Below are positions 1 through 7,240 of a stretch of DNA of 13,005 nt, piece by piece. How positions within the stretch are numbered: position 1 is the first letter of the stretch; each line of letters starts with the position of its first letter. The position numbers and the translations under genes are program-made. Source of the DNA: CAZWUZ01 sp964637655 [NCBI: uncultured bacterium]. GTDB taxonomy: Bacteria; DAOPZR01. The notes under the pieces were generated by a model. It was given only the letters and a program-made list of their open reading frames with translations. It was not told the DNA's origin and did not search any database. The stretch is taken from contig CAZWUZ010000090.1 in NCBI GenBank assembly GCA_964637655.1, positions 1 through 13,005 on the forward strand, in the 5' to 3' direction.

Positions 1-58
1 CGAACTCGCGACCCTCTGCTCCCAAAGCAGATGCGCTACCAGGCTGCGCTACGCCCCG
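1..58 (-). tRNA. tRNA-Pro (anticodon UGG), 3' part outside window
   Basis: The minus strand from 58 reads as the 5' two thirds of a tRNA. It has a 7-base acceptor strand CGGGGCG (58-52), TA, a D stem GCGC with an AGCCTGGTA loop, and an anticodon stem TCTGC/GCAGA enclosing the loop TTTGGGA. Loop positions 34-36 are TGG, so the tRNA reads proline codons. The variable region and the start of the T arm (GCGAG followed by TTCG) follow, and the window edge cuts the gene before the 3' acceptor strand. The arrangement closely resembles bacterial tRNA-Pro(UGG). It lies just downstream of murJ on the same strand but has its own promoter. Confidence 0.95.
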
Positions 59-69
59 CCGCGCCCCGC

Positions 70-99
70 ATAGTAGCACCCGCACGCCGCCGCCGTCAA
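70..99 (-). promoter_or_regulatory. sigma70-type promoter of tRNA-Pro
   Basis: On the minus strand there is a -35 TTGACG (99-94), an 18-base spacer and a -10 TACTAT (75-70) preceded by TGC, an extended -10. The predicted start near 63 is about 5 bases before the tRNA 5' end at 58. The -35 box overlaps the murJ stop codon (98-96), so the tRNA promoter is embedded in the end of the coding region. Confidence 0.75.
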
Positions 100-1667
100 C
101 GCGGCGCGAGATAGCCCAGCGCCTTGTGCAGGGCGCCGCTGACTTCCGGCACACGCAGCAGGTGGGCGACAGCGACGTAGACCGCGGTGCCGAGCGCGAT
201 ATGCAGCGCCAGCCAGAACGCGGCGAGCGGCAGCGACGCCATGGCGGCAGGGTCGGCCGCCTGCAGCAGCAGTATGAGCACGCCGCCCATGAGGAGCGCG
301 GCGCACAGCACGCACAGCGCGGCGGAGAATATCTCGCGCCCACCGAGCGCCCCGAGGCGGCGGCGCAATAACACCACCAGTGCGAGCCAGTTGAAGGTGA
401 CGGCCAGCGCGGTCGACAGGGCGAGCCCGGCAAACGAGAGCGGCACCATGAGCAGCAGGTTGAGCGCGATATTGAGGAAGAGCGCAGCAATGGCGATCTT
501 CACCGGGGTGCGCGTATCCTGCAGCGCGTAGAAGGCCTGGGCGAAAATTTTCACACCGGCAAACGAGCAGAGACCGAGCGTGAAACAGACGGTGGCCAGC
601 GCGGCATCGTGCGTGTCTGCACCGGTAAACCGTCCCCCCTCAAGCAGCACGCGGATGACGGGACGGGCGAGGACGATGAGCCCGACCGTCGCGGGGACGA
701 GGATGGCGAGCATGAGGCGCACCCCGTCGCCCAGCGTGCGCTTGAACTCGTCGAGACGGTGCGCGGCACTGTGCCCGGAGAGCGCCGGAAGCATGGCGGT
801 GGCGATGGCCACGCCGAACACTCCAAGCGGCAATTGCATCAGGCGGTTGCCCCAGTAGAGCGACGAGACCGCGCCCTCGCCGAGGTTCCACGCGAGTACG
901 GTGTCGACGAGGAGCCCGACCTCGGCCATCATCAGCCCGACGGTCCCCGGGAGCATCAGGGTGAACATCTTTTTCAGGGCGGGATGGCGCAGTGCGGGGC
1001 GGAAGCGGAACCCGAGGCGGTAGAGCGCCGGGAGCTGCACGAGCAGCTGCAGCAGGCCACCGAGCAACACGCCGACGACCAGCGCGTGAATCTGCACGGA
1101 CGGGTCGGAGCCGAACGCCGGCGCCAGCCAGAGGGCGCCGGCAATCATCGCCAGGTTGAGCATGACGGGAGCGAAAGCGGGGAGCGCGAATTTCCGCTGC
1201 GCATTGAGCATCCCCATGACGAGCGCAGCGAGCCCGATAAAGAAAATGAACGGGAAGAGCGCGCGGGTCAGCGAGACAGTGAGCGGAAAATTCGGCGCGA
1301 ACGGCGGCACAAACTCGAAGGTAAAGAGGCGCACCAGCCACGGGGCGCAGAGCATGCCGAGCAGCGTGACCACAACGAGCACCATCGCCATGACGGTCAG
1401 CGCCGCGCTGCCGAGCGCGAAGGCCGCCTCCTTCCCGCGCTCCTGCTCCTCGCGCGTAAAGAGCGGGATGAAGGCGGCGGAGAGCGAGCCCTCGGCGAGC
1501 AGGCCGCGCAGCAGGTCGGGGATGCGGTAAGCGACGAAGAACGCGTCGGTGAGCGCCCCGGCGCCGAAAACGAAGGCGATACACTTGTCGCGCAGCAGCC
1601 CGCTGACGCGGCTGAGCACGGTCATGCCGCCGATGACGGCGGTGGAACGCCCGAGGCGGTCGCTCAC
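96..1667 (-). CDS. murJ: Lipid II flippase MurJ (MviN family)
   Basis: The 523-residue product has the length and hydrophobic profile of the MurJ/MviN family of the MOP superfamily, about 14 membrane helices. These proteins move undecaprenyl-linked peptidoglycan precursor (lipid II) across the inner membrane. The N-terminus carries the family signature SRVSGLLRD (residues 19-27) with Arg20 and Arg26. It is followed by DAFFVAYRIPDLLR (41-54) and AEGSLSAAFIPLF (58-70), matching the arginine-rich central cavity region known in E. coli MurJ. The start is GTG at 1667. It overlaps the TGA of the upstream glycosyltransferase gene in a 4-base GTGA, with GGGGTG a few bases upstream as a ribosome binding site. 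It is the last gene of the rnf-headed unit. No clear terminator is visible between its stop and the tRNA. Confidence 0.95.
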   Translation of the reverse strand: MSDRLGRSTAVIGGMTVLSRVSGLLRDKCIAFVFGAGALTDAFFVAYRIPDLLRGLLAEGSLSAAFIPLFTREEQERGKEAAFALGSAALTVMAMVLVVVTLLGMLCAPWLVRLFTFEFVPPFAPNFPLTVSLTRALFPFIFFIGLAALVMGMLNAQRKFALPAFAPVMLNLAMIAGALWLAPAFGSDPSVQIHALVVGVLLGGLLQLLVQLPALYRLGFRFRPALRHPALKKMFTLMLPGTVGLMMAEVGLLVDTVLAWNLGEGAVSSLYWGNRLMQLPLGVFGVAIATAMLPALSGHSAAHRLDEFKRTLGDGVRLMLAILVPATVGLIVLARPVIRVLLEGGRFTGADTHDAALATVCFTLGLCSFAGVKIFAQAFYALQDTRTPVKIAIAALFLNIALNLLLMVPLSFAGLALSTALAVTFNWLALVVLLRRRLGALGGREIFSAALCVLCAALLMGGVLILLLQAADPAAMASLPLAAFWLALHIALGTAVYVAVAHLLRVPEVSGALHKALGYLAPR

Positions 1668-3409
1668 CGGCGCACCCCGATATCGTAGAGTTCGAGGCGC
1701 GGCCCCTGCGCGACGCCGCGCCCGGGCTGTTCACGCCGCAGCAGCGTCCCCTGTGTTTCGACCGCGTCGTAGAAAACGCAGATTTGCGGGTAGAGGTGGC
1801 GGTGCCACGGGGTGCGATAGGCGTCGCGATTGAGCGACGAGATCACGACATAACGGATCCCCTGCGCCCGTACCGCGTCGATGCCTTCGGCGATGGTGAT
1901 ATACGGGATGGTCACGTCGCTCCATTCCTGATCGCGCGGCAGCGCGGTGTTCTTCTCGTGGCGTGTCCAGTACCACTCGTAGGTGACGGGGGGCAGGGTG
2001 GCCAGCTGCAGGCGGAACTTATCTTTCTTCGGATGGTTTTCCGCCACGGCCCGCTGGTAGAGCTGCGTCAGCAGGCGGCGCGACTGCGCCAGCGGGGGAC
2101 AGAACGGATCCATGAGGATTTTCGTTTCCGGCGGGATGGTACGTTCGATATGCTGCTTCATCAGTGTGCGGGTATCAGGCAGGGTCAGGGTGACGTTGTT
2201 TTCCACCACGGCAACGGCAGGGGCGCTCAGCGCGGCGAGGAGAAGCCCAAGACCGGCGACCGTCGCCGCGAGGCGCAGTCCGTTGCGCTGCAGGTACGCG
2301 GCAAGTTCAGCTGCGATCCACGCGGCCAGCAGCGAGAGGAGCGGGTAGAGCGGGATGGGGTAGCGCGGCGTCACCTGCTTCGACTGCGCAAGAAACAGGA
2401 CGAGGACGATGCCGTAGGCGGCATAGGGTGCCAGCCAGCCAGGGCGGCGCACCAGGACGAACCCGATGCCGGCGAGCGCCAGCACGAAGGCCGGCCAGCC
2501 CATCGCGTCGGGGAGATAGGACGTGGTCATGGCGACAAGCGGATGCGGCTCGTCCGGCGGCGCGAACACCACGCCCGCGGCGCCGCGCACACGCCATTCG
2601 TTCATGTAATCGAGAAATGTCGGCGCATCGAGCAGCGCGTAGGGGGTGCCGGCAAGAAAGCCGGCGGCGGCACAGACCCCGGCGATGATGACCGGCAACC
2701 ACGAGCGCGGCACGAAGAGCGGCAGCCGCTGCGCGCGCAGGAACTGCAGGTGCGCGACCGGCACGGCGACAAACATAAGCACCGGGATATACTTGGTCGA
2801 CGCGGCCAGCCCGACGGCGATACCGGCACGCACATACCGCCACCTGCCGCCCGACCGGCGGATGCCATCCGCCTCCCACACCGCCCAGAGCATGAGCAGG
2901 AGCATGAGCGGGTCACTGAGCGCGCTGTGGGCATTGTCGACGACGGTGATATTGACCGCCATGAGGAGCGCGGCGCCCCAGGCGCAGAGTTCGCCGCCCC
3001 AGCGCCGCCCGAGGAAGAAGGTGACCCCGACCGCGGCGGCGGCGAGGATGCCGCTCCACGCGCGCGCCAGCAGGTAGAAAAGGGTCGGGTCGCCGACAAA
3101 GAGGCGGGCATATTGTTCCGTCGAGGCGATGAGTCCCGCCCCGCGCAGCACGGCATAGAGCGCGCCGTAGTTGGCGAAAAGAAAGTACATGTTCAGCGTA
3201 CCGTAGTTGAACCAGTGCGGGTTGAGGTCGCCGGTGCCGAAGCGAACGGCGCGGTTGATGGTTACCGCCTCGTCAGAGGTATAGATGTAGGGGAGCCCGA
3301 AGCTGTTCCCCCACCAGCGCAGGAGCAGGGCGACGAGGACGATGAGCAGCCAGCCGTGGCGGCGGAGGAACCCGGCCAGCAGCGGGGGTGCAGCGGCAGT
3401 GCCCGTCAT
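1664..3409 (-). CDS. GT-C glycosyltransferase, PMT/ArnT-like (GT39-type), 581 aa
   Basis: This is a polytopic membrane protein with an N-terminal helix (about residues 18-30) followed by an extracytoplasmic loop carrying TSDEAVT (44-50). The Asp46-Glu47 pair sits where PMT_2/ArnT-type enzymes place their catalytic acidic residue. The following stretch around NPHWFNYGTLNMYFLF (63-78) is typical of the family. Further helices extend to about residue 400, then a soluble, presumably periplasmic domain of about 180 residues. Such enzymes transfer a sugar from a polyprenyl-phosphate donor to a lipid, glycan or protein; the acceptor here is unknown. The ATG at 3409 lies 7 bases after the rnfB stop and has no convincing ribosome binding site, so it probably depends on translational coupling to rnfB. 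Its stop overlaps the murJ start. Confidence 0.85.
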   Translation of the reverse strand: MTGTAAAPPLLAGFLRRHGWLLIVLVALLLRWWGNSFGLPYIYTSDEAVTINRAVRFGTGDLNPHWFNYGTLNMYFLFANYGALYAVLRGAGLIASTEQYARLFVGDPTLFYLLARAWSGILAAAAVGVTFFLGRRWGGELCAWGAALLMAVNITVVDNAHSALSDPLMLLLMLWAVWEADGIRRSGGRWRYVRAGIAVGLAASTKYIPVLMFVAVPVAHLQFLRAQRLPLFVPRSWLPVIIAGVCAAAGFLAGTPYALLDAPTFLDYMNEWRVRGAAGVVFAPPDEPHPLVAMTTSYLPDAMGWPAFVLALAGIGFVLVRRPGWLAPYAAYGIVLVLFLAQSKQVTPRYPIPLYPLLSLLAAWIAAELAAYLQRNGLRLAATVAGLGLLLAALSAPAVAVVENNVTLTLPDTRTLMKQHIERTIPPETKILMDPFCPPLAQSRRLLTQLYQRAVAENHPKKDKFRLQLATLPPVTYEWYWTRHEKNTALPRDQEWSDVTIPYITIAEGIDAVRAQGIRYVVISSLNRDAYRTPWHRHLYPQICVFYDAVETQGTLLRREQPGRGVAQGPRLELYDIGVRR

Positions 3410-3416
3410 GGGCTGG

Positions 3417-4313
3417 TCAGCGGGGTGCGGGCAGAGCAGGCGCCGACGCCGCAGTGACGCGCAGGTCGATAATGGTATGGCGCGGGCACTTCTGCGCGCA
3501 GATGCCGCAGTCGGTGCATTTCGCGTAGTTGATGACCGGCAGGTCGTGCAGGCGTTCGAGCTGCACCGGCGGGTACTTGCCTTCCGCCCAGAGTTCCGCC
3601 GCCTGCAGCGGGTCGGTCATCCAGATAATCGCCTGCTGCGGGCATGACTTGACGCAGATTTTGCACTTGATGCACGACTTCTGGCACTGCGCCCGCGAAT
3701 TTTTCGCGGTTTCGCCCGTGCGGCAGAGGATGTGCACGGGACGCGCCGCGGGACGCAGGACGATAACGCCCTTGGGACAGGCGGCCATGCAAACCCCGCA
3801 GCCGGTGCAGCGGTCGGTGATAACGGGACGTCGGTCGACCATCTCGATGGCATGGAACGGGCAGGCGCGCAGGCAGTCGGCAAAGCCGATGCAGCCGTAA
3901 TTGCAGGCGCGCGGCCCGCCGCCGACGGCGGCGGCGGCGGCGCAGGTCTGCACCCCGGTCCACTCCGCGCGGTCGGTGCAGACCGGGTCGAACCCCTGGC
4001 AGATGATGTAGGCGCGCATCGGCACGGTTTCCTCGACACTGGCACCGACCACCGCGGCCACCGCTTTCGCCACGTCGCTGCCGCCGGGGATACAGAGGTC
4101 GGGCGACGCCTGGCCCGCGGCAACCGCGGCAGCATAGCCCGCGCAGCCGGGATACCCGCAGGCGCCGCAATTGGCTCCGGGCAACCGTTCGCAGATCAGT
4201 TCAACTTTCGGATCAGCCTCGACGGCGAACTTCTTCGCGACGACAGCAAGGACCACCCCGAAGAGCGCCCCGAGCAGGCCCATGCCGAGCAGGGCGGCAA
4301 GCAGGCCGCTCAC
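3417..4313 (-). CDS. rnfB: Rnf electron transport complex subunit B, long polyferredoxin form
   Basis: RnfB is the iron-sulfur subunit that takes electrons from reduced ferredoxin. The product begins with a membrane helix (about 3-26). Next comes the N-terminal cluster domain with Cys49, Cys52, Cys57 and Cys74 in a GANCGACGYPGC setting. A paired ferredoxin region follows (C137/C141/C147/C151 and C169/C172/C175/C179). A second ferredoxin-like pair then appears (C214/C217/C220/C224 and C266/C269/C272/C276). That predicts up to five [4Fe-4S] clusters. At 298 residues it is much longer than the about 192-residue E. coli protein and resembles RnfB of anaerobes. The tail after residue 285 is Ala/Pro-rich. 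The start is GTG at 4313, sharing GTGA with the rnfA stop. Confidence 0.95.
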   Translation of the reverse strand: MSGLLAALLGMGLLGALFGVVLAVVAKKFAVEADPKVELICERLPGANCGACGYPGCAGYAAAVAAGQASPDLCIPGGSDVAKAVAAVVGASVEETVPMRAYIICQGFDPVCTDRAEWTGVQTCAAAAAVGGGPRACNYGCIGFADCLRACPFHAIEMVDRRPVITDRCTGCGVCMAACPKGVIVLRPAARPVHILCRTGETAKNSRAQCQKSCIKCKICVKSCPQQAIIWMTDPLQAAELWAEGKYPPVQLERLHDLPVINYAKCTDCGICAQKCPRHTIIDLRVTAASAPALPAPR

Positions 4314-4927
4314 AGGCGCACCAATGTCGCCAGCGCGGCGATATCGTTGAGCATCTGCTCCGTGCGGAAGGCGCTGAAGGCCATGAAGGCCATGGAGAGC
4401 AGCCCGGCGGTGATCAGGCCGATGGCGGCACCGCGCAGGTGGACCGGCACACCGGTGCGTTCGAGGCGCTCACGCAATCCGGCCATCAGCAGCAGGGCGA
4501 GGGTAAAGCCCAGTGCGGCCGCAGCGGCATAGACGAGCGTTTCCGCAAAGGTGTACTCCTTGCGCACGGCGAGCAGGGTCATGCCGAGCACGGCGCAGTT
4601 GGTGGTAATCAGCGGCAGGAAGATGCCGAGCGCCTGGTAGAGGACGGGGGAGACCTTCTGCAGCACCATCTCGACGATCTGCACGAGGGTGGCGATGGTG
4701 AGAATAAAGGCGAGCGTCTGCAGGTAGAGGTAGTCGGGGGCGAGCAGCTGCTGCAGCCCGAAAGTGACGGCGCCGGCGATAACCATGACGAAGAGCACGG
4801 CCATGCCCATGCCGAGCGCGGTATCGAGCCGGCGTGAGACCCCGAGAAAGGGGCAGATACCGAGGAACTGCATGAGGACGAAGTTATTGATGAGTACGGC
4901 GGAGATGATAATGAGCAGGAAACTCAC
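4310..4927 (-). CDS. rnfA: Rnf electron transport complex subunit A
   Basis: This 205-residue integral membrane protein has about six helices and belongs to the RnfA/NqrE family. It contains FLGICPFLG with Cys25 and LITTNCAVLG with Cys111. These are the two conserved cysteines that, with the matching pair in RnfE, hold the intramembrane iron-sulfur centre in Rnf/Nqr complexes. The start is GTG at 4927, overlapping the rnfE stop as GTGA. A strong GGAGG (minus strand, 4938-4934) sits 6 bases upstream and fixes this start. The gene lies between rnfE and rnfB, the order expected for the CDGEAB type of operon. Confidence 0.96.
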   Translation of the reverse strand: MSFLLIIISAVLINNFVLMQFLGICPFLGVSRRLDTALGMGMAVLFVMVIAGAVTFGLQQLLAPDYLYLQTLAFILTIATLVQIVEMVLQKVSPVLYQALGIFLPLITTNCAVLGMTLLAVRKEYTFAETLVYAAAAALGFTLALLLMAGLRERLERTGVPVHLRGAAIGLITAGLLSMAFMAFSAFRTEQMLNDIAALATLVRL

Positions 4928-5532
4928 GCGGCACCTCCGCGCGCCTTGAGCCAGGCACTAAGCCCGAGGATTGAACCGAGCACGAGGAAGGCGCCGGGCG
5001 CGAGGATGAAGACCACCGCCGGCTGGAAGGACGCGCCGAAGACCGGCACGTTCCACAACGTGCCGTTGCCGAGCAGTTCACGCACGCAGGCGAGCAGGCA
5101 GAGGGCGAGGGTGAACCCGAGTCCCTGCCCGACCCCGTCGGCAGCTGACGCCAGCACCCCGTGCTTGTAGGCGAAGGCCTCGGCCCGCCCGAGGATGATG
5201 CAGTTGACGACGATGAGCGGGATGAAAATGCCAAGCGCCTGCCAGAGAACAAAGGTGAAGGCATGCATGAAGAGGTCGGTGATGGTGACGAACGTCGCCA
5301 CCACGACGATAAAGCAGGGGATACGCACCTTGCGCGGAATGACATTGCGCAGCAGTGAGATGAGGACATTGGCACAGAGCAGGACGAACGTCGCGGCAAG
5401 CCCCATGCCGACCGCGTTCTGCAGCGAGGTGCTGACTGCCAGCGTCGGGCACATGCCCAGCACCGCGACGAGGATGGGGTTATCGCGCCAGATGCCGCGG
5501 AGAAAGGCGGTTGCCGCCGTGGGCGCGCTCAC
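4924..5532 (-). CDS. rnfE: Rnf electron transport complex subunit E
   Basis: This 202-residue membrane protein is a homologue of RnfA with an inverted partner topology (RnfE/NqrD family). The diagnostic segments are VLGMCPTLAVSTSLQNAVGMG with Cys28 and LIVVNCIILGRAEAFA with Cys111, the cysteines that pair with those of RnfA in the membrane iron-sulfur site. The GRAEAFA segment is typical of RnfE and separates it from RnfA. The start is GTG at 5532 with a GAGGGA ribosome binding site 5 bases upstream. It overlaps the rnfG stop by GTGA. Confidence 0.96.
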   Translation of the reverse strand: MSAPTAATAFLRGIWRDNPILVAVLGMCPTLAVSTSLQNAVGMGLAATFVLLCANVLISLLRNVIPRKVRIPCFIVVVATFVTITDLFMHAFTFVLWQALGIFIPLIVVNCIILGRAEAFAYKHGVLASAADGVGQGLGFTLALCLLACVRELLGNGTLWNVPVFGASFQPAVVFILAPGAFLVLGSILGLSAWLKARGGAA

Positions 5533-6287
5533 CGGTGTCCCTCACGCGTCGCGCCGCTGTGCGCGTCAGGAGCGGTTGCCGGTGCGGCAGCGGGCGCCGG
5601 AGCAGCGGGCGCCGTTCCGGTTGGCGCCGTTGCGGCAGCGGGCAGTTGCCAGAGCGCAGCGAGACGCTGCATCCCGAGTCCCACGGCATCAACGACGGCG
5701 CGCGACGAGATGGTAGCGCCGGTGATGGCGGCGATGCTGCCGCCGTCCTTGTCGACCGCAAAGCGCGGGGTATTGGCCAGCGTGCGGAAGGTGCGCGACG
5801 CGACGTCGGCAAACTGCACCCGCGTGAGAAAGTCGGGTTCGGCGACCTTGGTGCCGAGGCCCGGGGTTTCCTGCGCCATGGCGACAATGCGGATACTGAC
5901 GAGGTTGCCGTCGCCGTCGACACCGATGGCGGTCTGCACCGCGCCGCCGTAGCCGGTTTTGCTCACCTGCAGCGCCGCCCCGTTGTAGGCAGCACCCTGT
6001 TTCGCCGGGTAGACCATCTCCTGCCAGAACGGGTCACCGGCAGCAGGAAAGAGCTGCGGTGACGCGGCGAGCAGTGCGTTGCGGTATTTTTCCCAGGCGA
6101 AGGCGTCGGCAAACGGGTCGTTGTCATGTGCGGGGAGCACGGCATTGAGCGCGTCGCGCTCCACCCCGCCGTCGTTCTGCGCGATACGTTCCTGCGTCAC
6201 CCGGAAGGCGCCGCTGAGGGCAAGCCCGGCCAGCCCGGCAAAGATAAAGAGGATGACGGCGAATTTCACCGTTTCGCTGCGCATCAT
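5529..6287 (-). CDS. rnfG: Rnf electron transport complex subunit G, covalent FMN
   Basis: RnfG is a periplasm-facing flavoprotein anchored by one N-terminal helix (about residues 8-26). The FMN-binding domain contains AQETPGLGTK (138-147) and the flavinylation motif TGATISS. Thr192 is the predicted residue that carries FMN through a phosphoester bond. The last about 36 residues (216-252) form an Ala/Pro/Thr-rich tail that is not part of the usual fold. It is encoded by short GC-rich direct repeats, for example a 13-base unit at 5587-5599 and again at 5602-5614. Two ATG codons are possible: 6287, overlapping the rnfD stop as ATGA, and 6284. The first is chosen, with GGAG 8 bases upstream. The product is 252 residues. 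Confidence 0.95.
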   Translation of the reverse strand: MMRSETVKFAVILFIFAGLAGLALSGAFRVTQERIAQNDGGVERDALNAVLPAHDNDPFADAFAWEKYRNALLAASPQLFPAAGDPFWQEMVYPAKQGAAYNGAALQVSKTGYGGAVQTAIGVDGDGNLVSIRIVAMAQETPGLGTKVAEPDFLTRVQFADVASRTFRTLANTPRFAVDKDGGSIAAITGATISSRAVVDAVGLGMQRLAALWQLPAAATAPTGTAPAAPAPAAAPATAPDAHSGATREGHR

Positions 6288-7240
6288 GCGGCACGCTCCA
6301 CGCCGAAGCGCGGTCCCTTGAGATAACGTTCGAGGAGCGGGGCCAGCGCGTTCATAATGAGAATGGCAAACGACACGCCTTCCGGGTAGCCGCCCCAGAG
6401 GCGGATCATCATGGTGATAAGGCCACAGCCGCAGCCGAAAGCGAGGCGCGCGCGCCGCCCGAGCGGCATGGTCACCATGTCGGTCGCCATGAAGAAAGCG
6501 CCGATGACCGCGCCGCCGGTAAGCAGGTGGAAGAGCGGCGAGGCAAAACGCACCGGGTCGAGCTGCCAGAAGGGGAGCGCGACGAGCGCCATAGTGCCGA
6601 GGAAGGAGACGGGTACTTCCCAGCCGATGCGGCAGCGCCAGAGCAGGTAGATCGCGCCGAGCAGCAGCAGGAAGACGGAGACCTCGCCCATGCTGCCGCC
6701 CTTCATGCCGAAAAAGAGCAGGTCATTGCCGGGGAGCGCCGCGGTCCCGCTGTTCTTGAGGATGCCGAGCGGGGTGGCGGCGGTGCGCACGGGGGAGAAG
6801 GGATCCTGCCACTGCGCGGTCATGGCGACGGGAAACGACAGCAGGAGGAAGACACGCCCGACGGCGGCGGGGTTGAACGGGTTGTGCCCGAGCCCGCCGA
6901 AGACAAGTTTGCCGAAGACCAGCGCGATGAGCACGCCGCTGAGCGTCATCCACCATGGCAGGTTGGCGGGCACATTGAGGGCAAGAATGAGCCCGGTGAC
7001 CAGCGCGCTGCCGTCCGCCACCGTCGACTGCTGCCCGGTGCATTTCTGCCAGAGCGCCTCGATGGCGACCGCGCCAACGAGTGCGACCACCAGCGTGAGC
7101 AACGCACCATGACCGAAGACATAGACCGCCCAGATAACCGCGGGCATCAGGGCGACAATCACGTCGGTCATCACCCGCGGGACGCTGTCACCGCCATGCA
7201 GGTGCGGGGCAGGCCCGAAACGCAATTGCGGTGCGCTCAC
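6284..7240 (-). CDS. rnfD: Rnf electron transport complex subunit D, covalent FMN
   Basis: This 318-residue polytopic membrane flavoprotein belongs to the RnfD/NqrB family. It carries GLGHNPFNPAAVGRVF (116-131), a hallmark of the family, and TAATPLG (153-159), in which Thr156 is the predicted FMN attachment residue. The later segments FFMATDMVTMPL (249-260) and LWGGYPEGVSFAILIMN (281-297) are also characteristic. I chose the GTG at 7240, which overlaps the rnfC stop as GTGA and has GGGAG 8 bases upstream. An in-frame ATG at 7330 would add 30 residues that only read through the rnfC 3' end. The stop overlaps rnfG. Confidence 0.95.
   Translation of the reverse strand: MSAPQLRFGPAPHLHGGDSVPRVMTDVIVALMPAVIWAVYVFGHGALLTLVVALVGAVAIEALWQKCTGQQSTVADGSALVTGLILALNVPANLPWWMTLSGVLIALVFGKLVFGGLGHNPFNPAAVGRVFLLLSFPVAMTAQWQDPFSPVRTAATPLGILKNSGTAALPGNDLLFFGMKGGSMGEVSVFLLLLGAIYLLWRCRIGWEVPVSFLGTMALVALPFWQLDPVRFASPLFHLLTGGAVIGAFFMATDMVTMPLGRRARLAFGCGCGLITMMIRLWGGYPEGVSFAILIMNALAPLLERYLKGPRFGVERAA

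Noticed and set aside
609-1688. A 359-codon plus-strand open frame opposite murJ, and a 364-codon minus-strand frame at 640-1734
   Set aside because: Both are charged, repetitive translations overlapping the confidently identified murJ in other frames.
1784-3457. A 557-codon open frame on the plus strand opposite the 581-residue glycosyltransferase gene
   Set aside because: The translation is Arg/Gly/Asp/His-rich low-complexity without any family signature, as expected for the antisense of a GC-rich gene; the minus-strand frame has clear PMT features.
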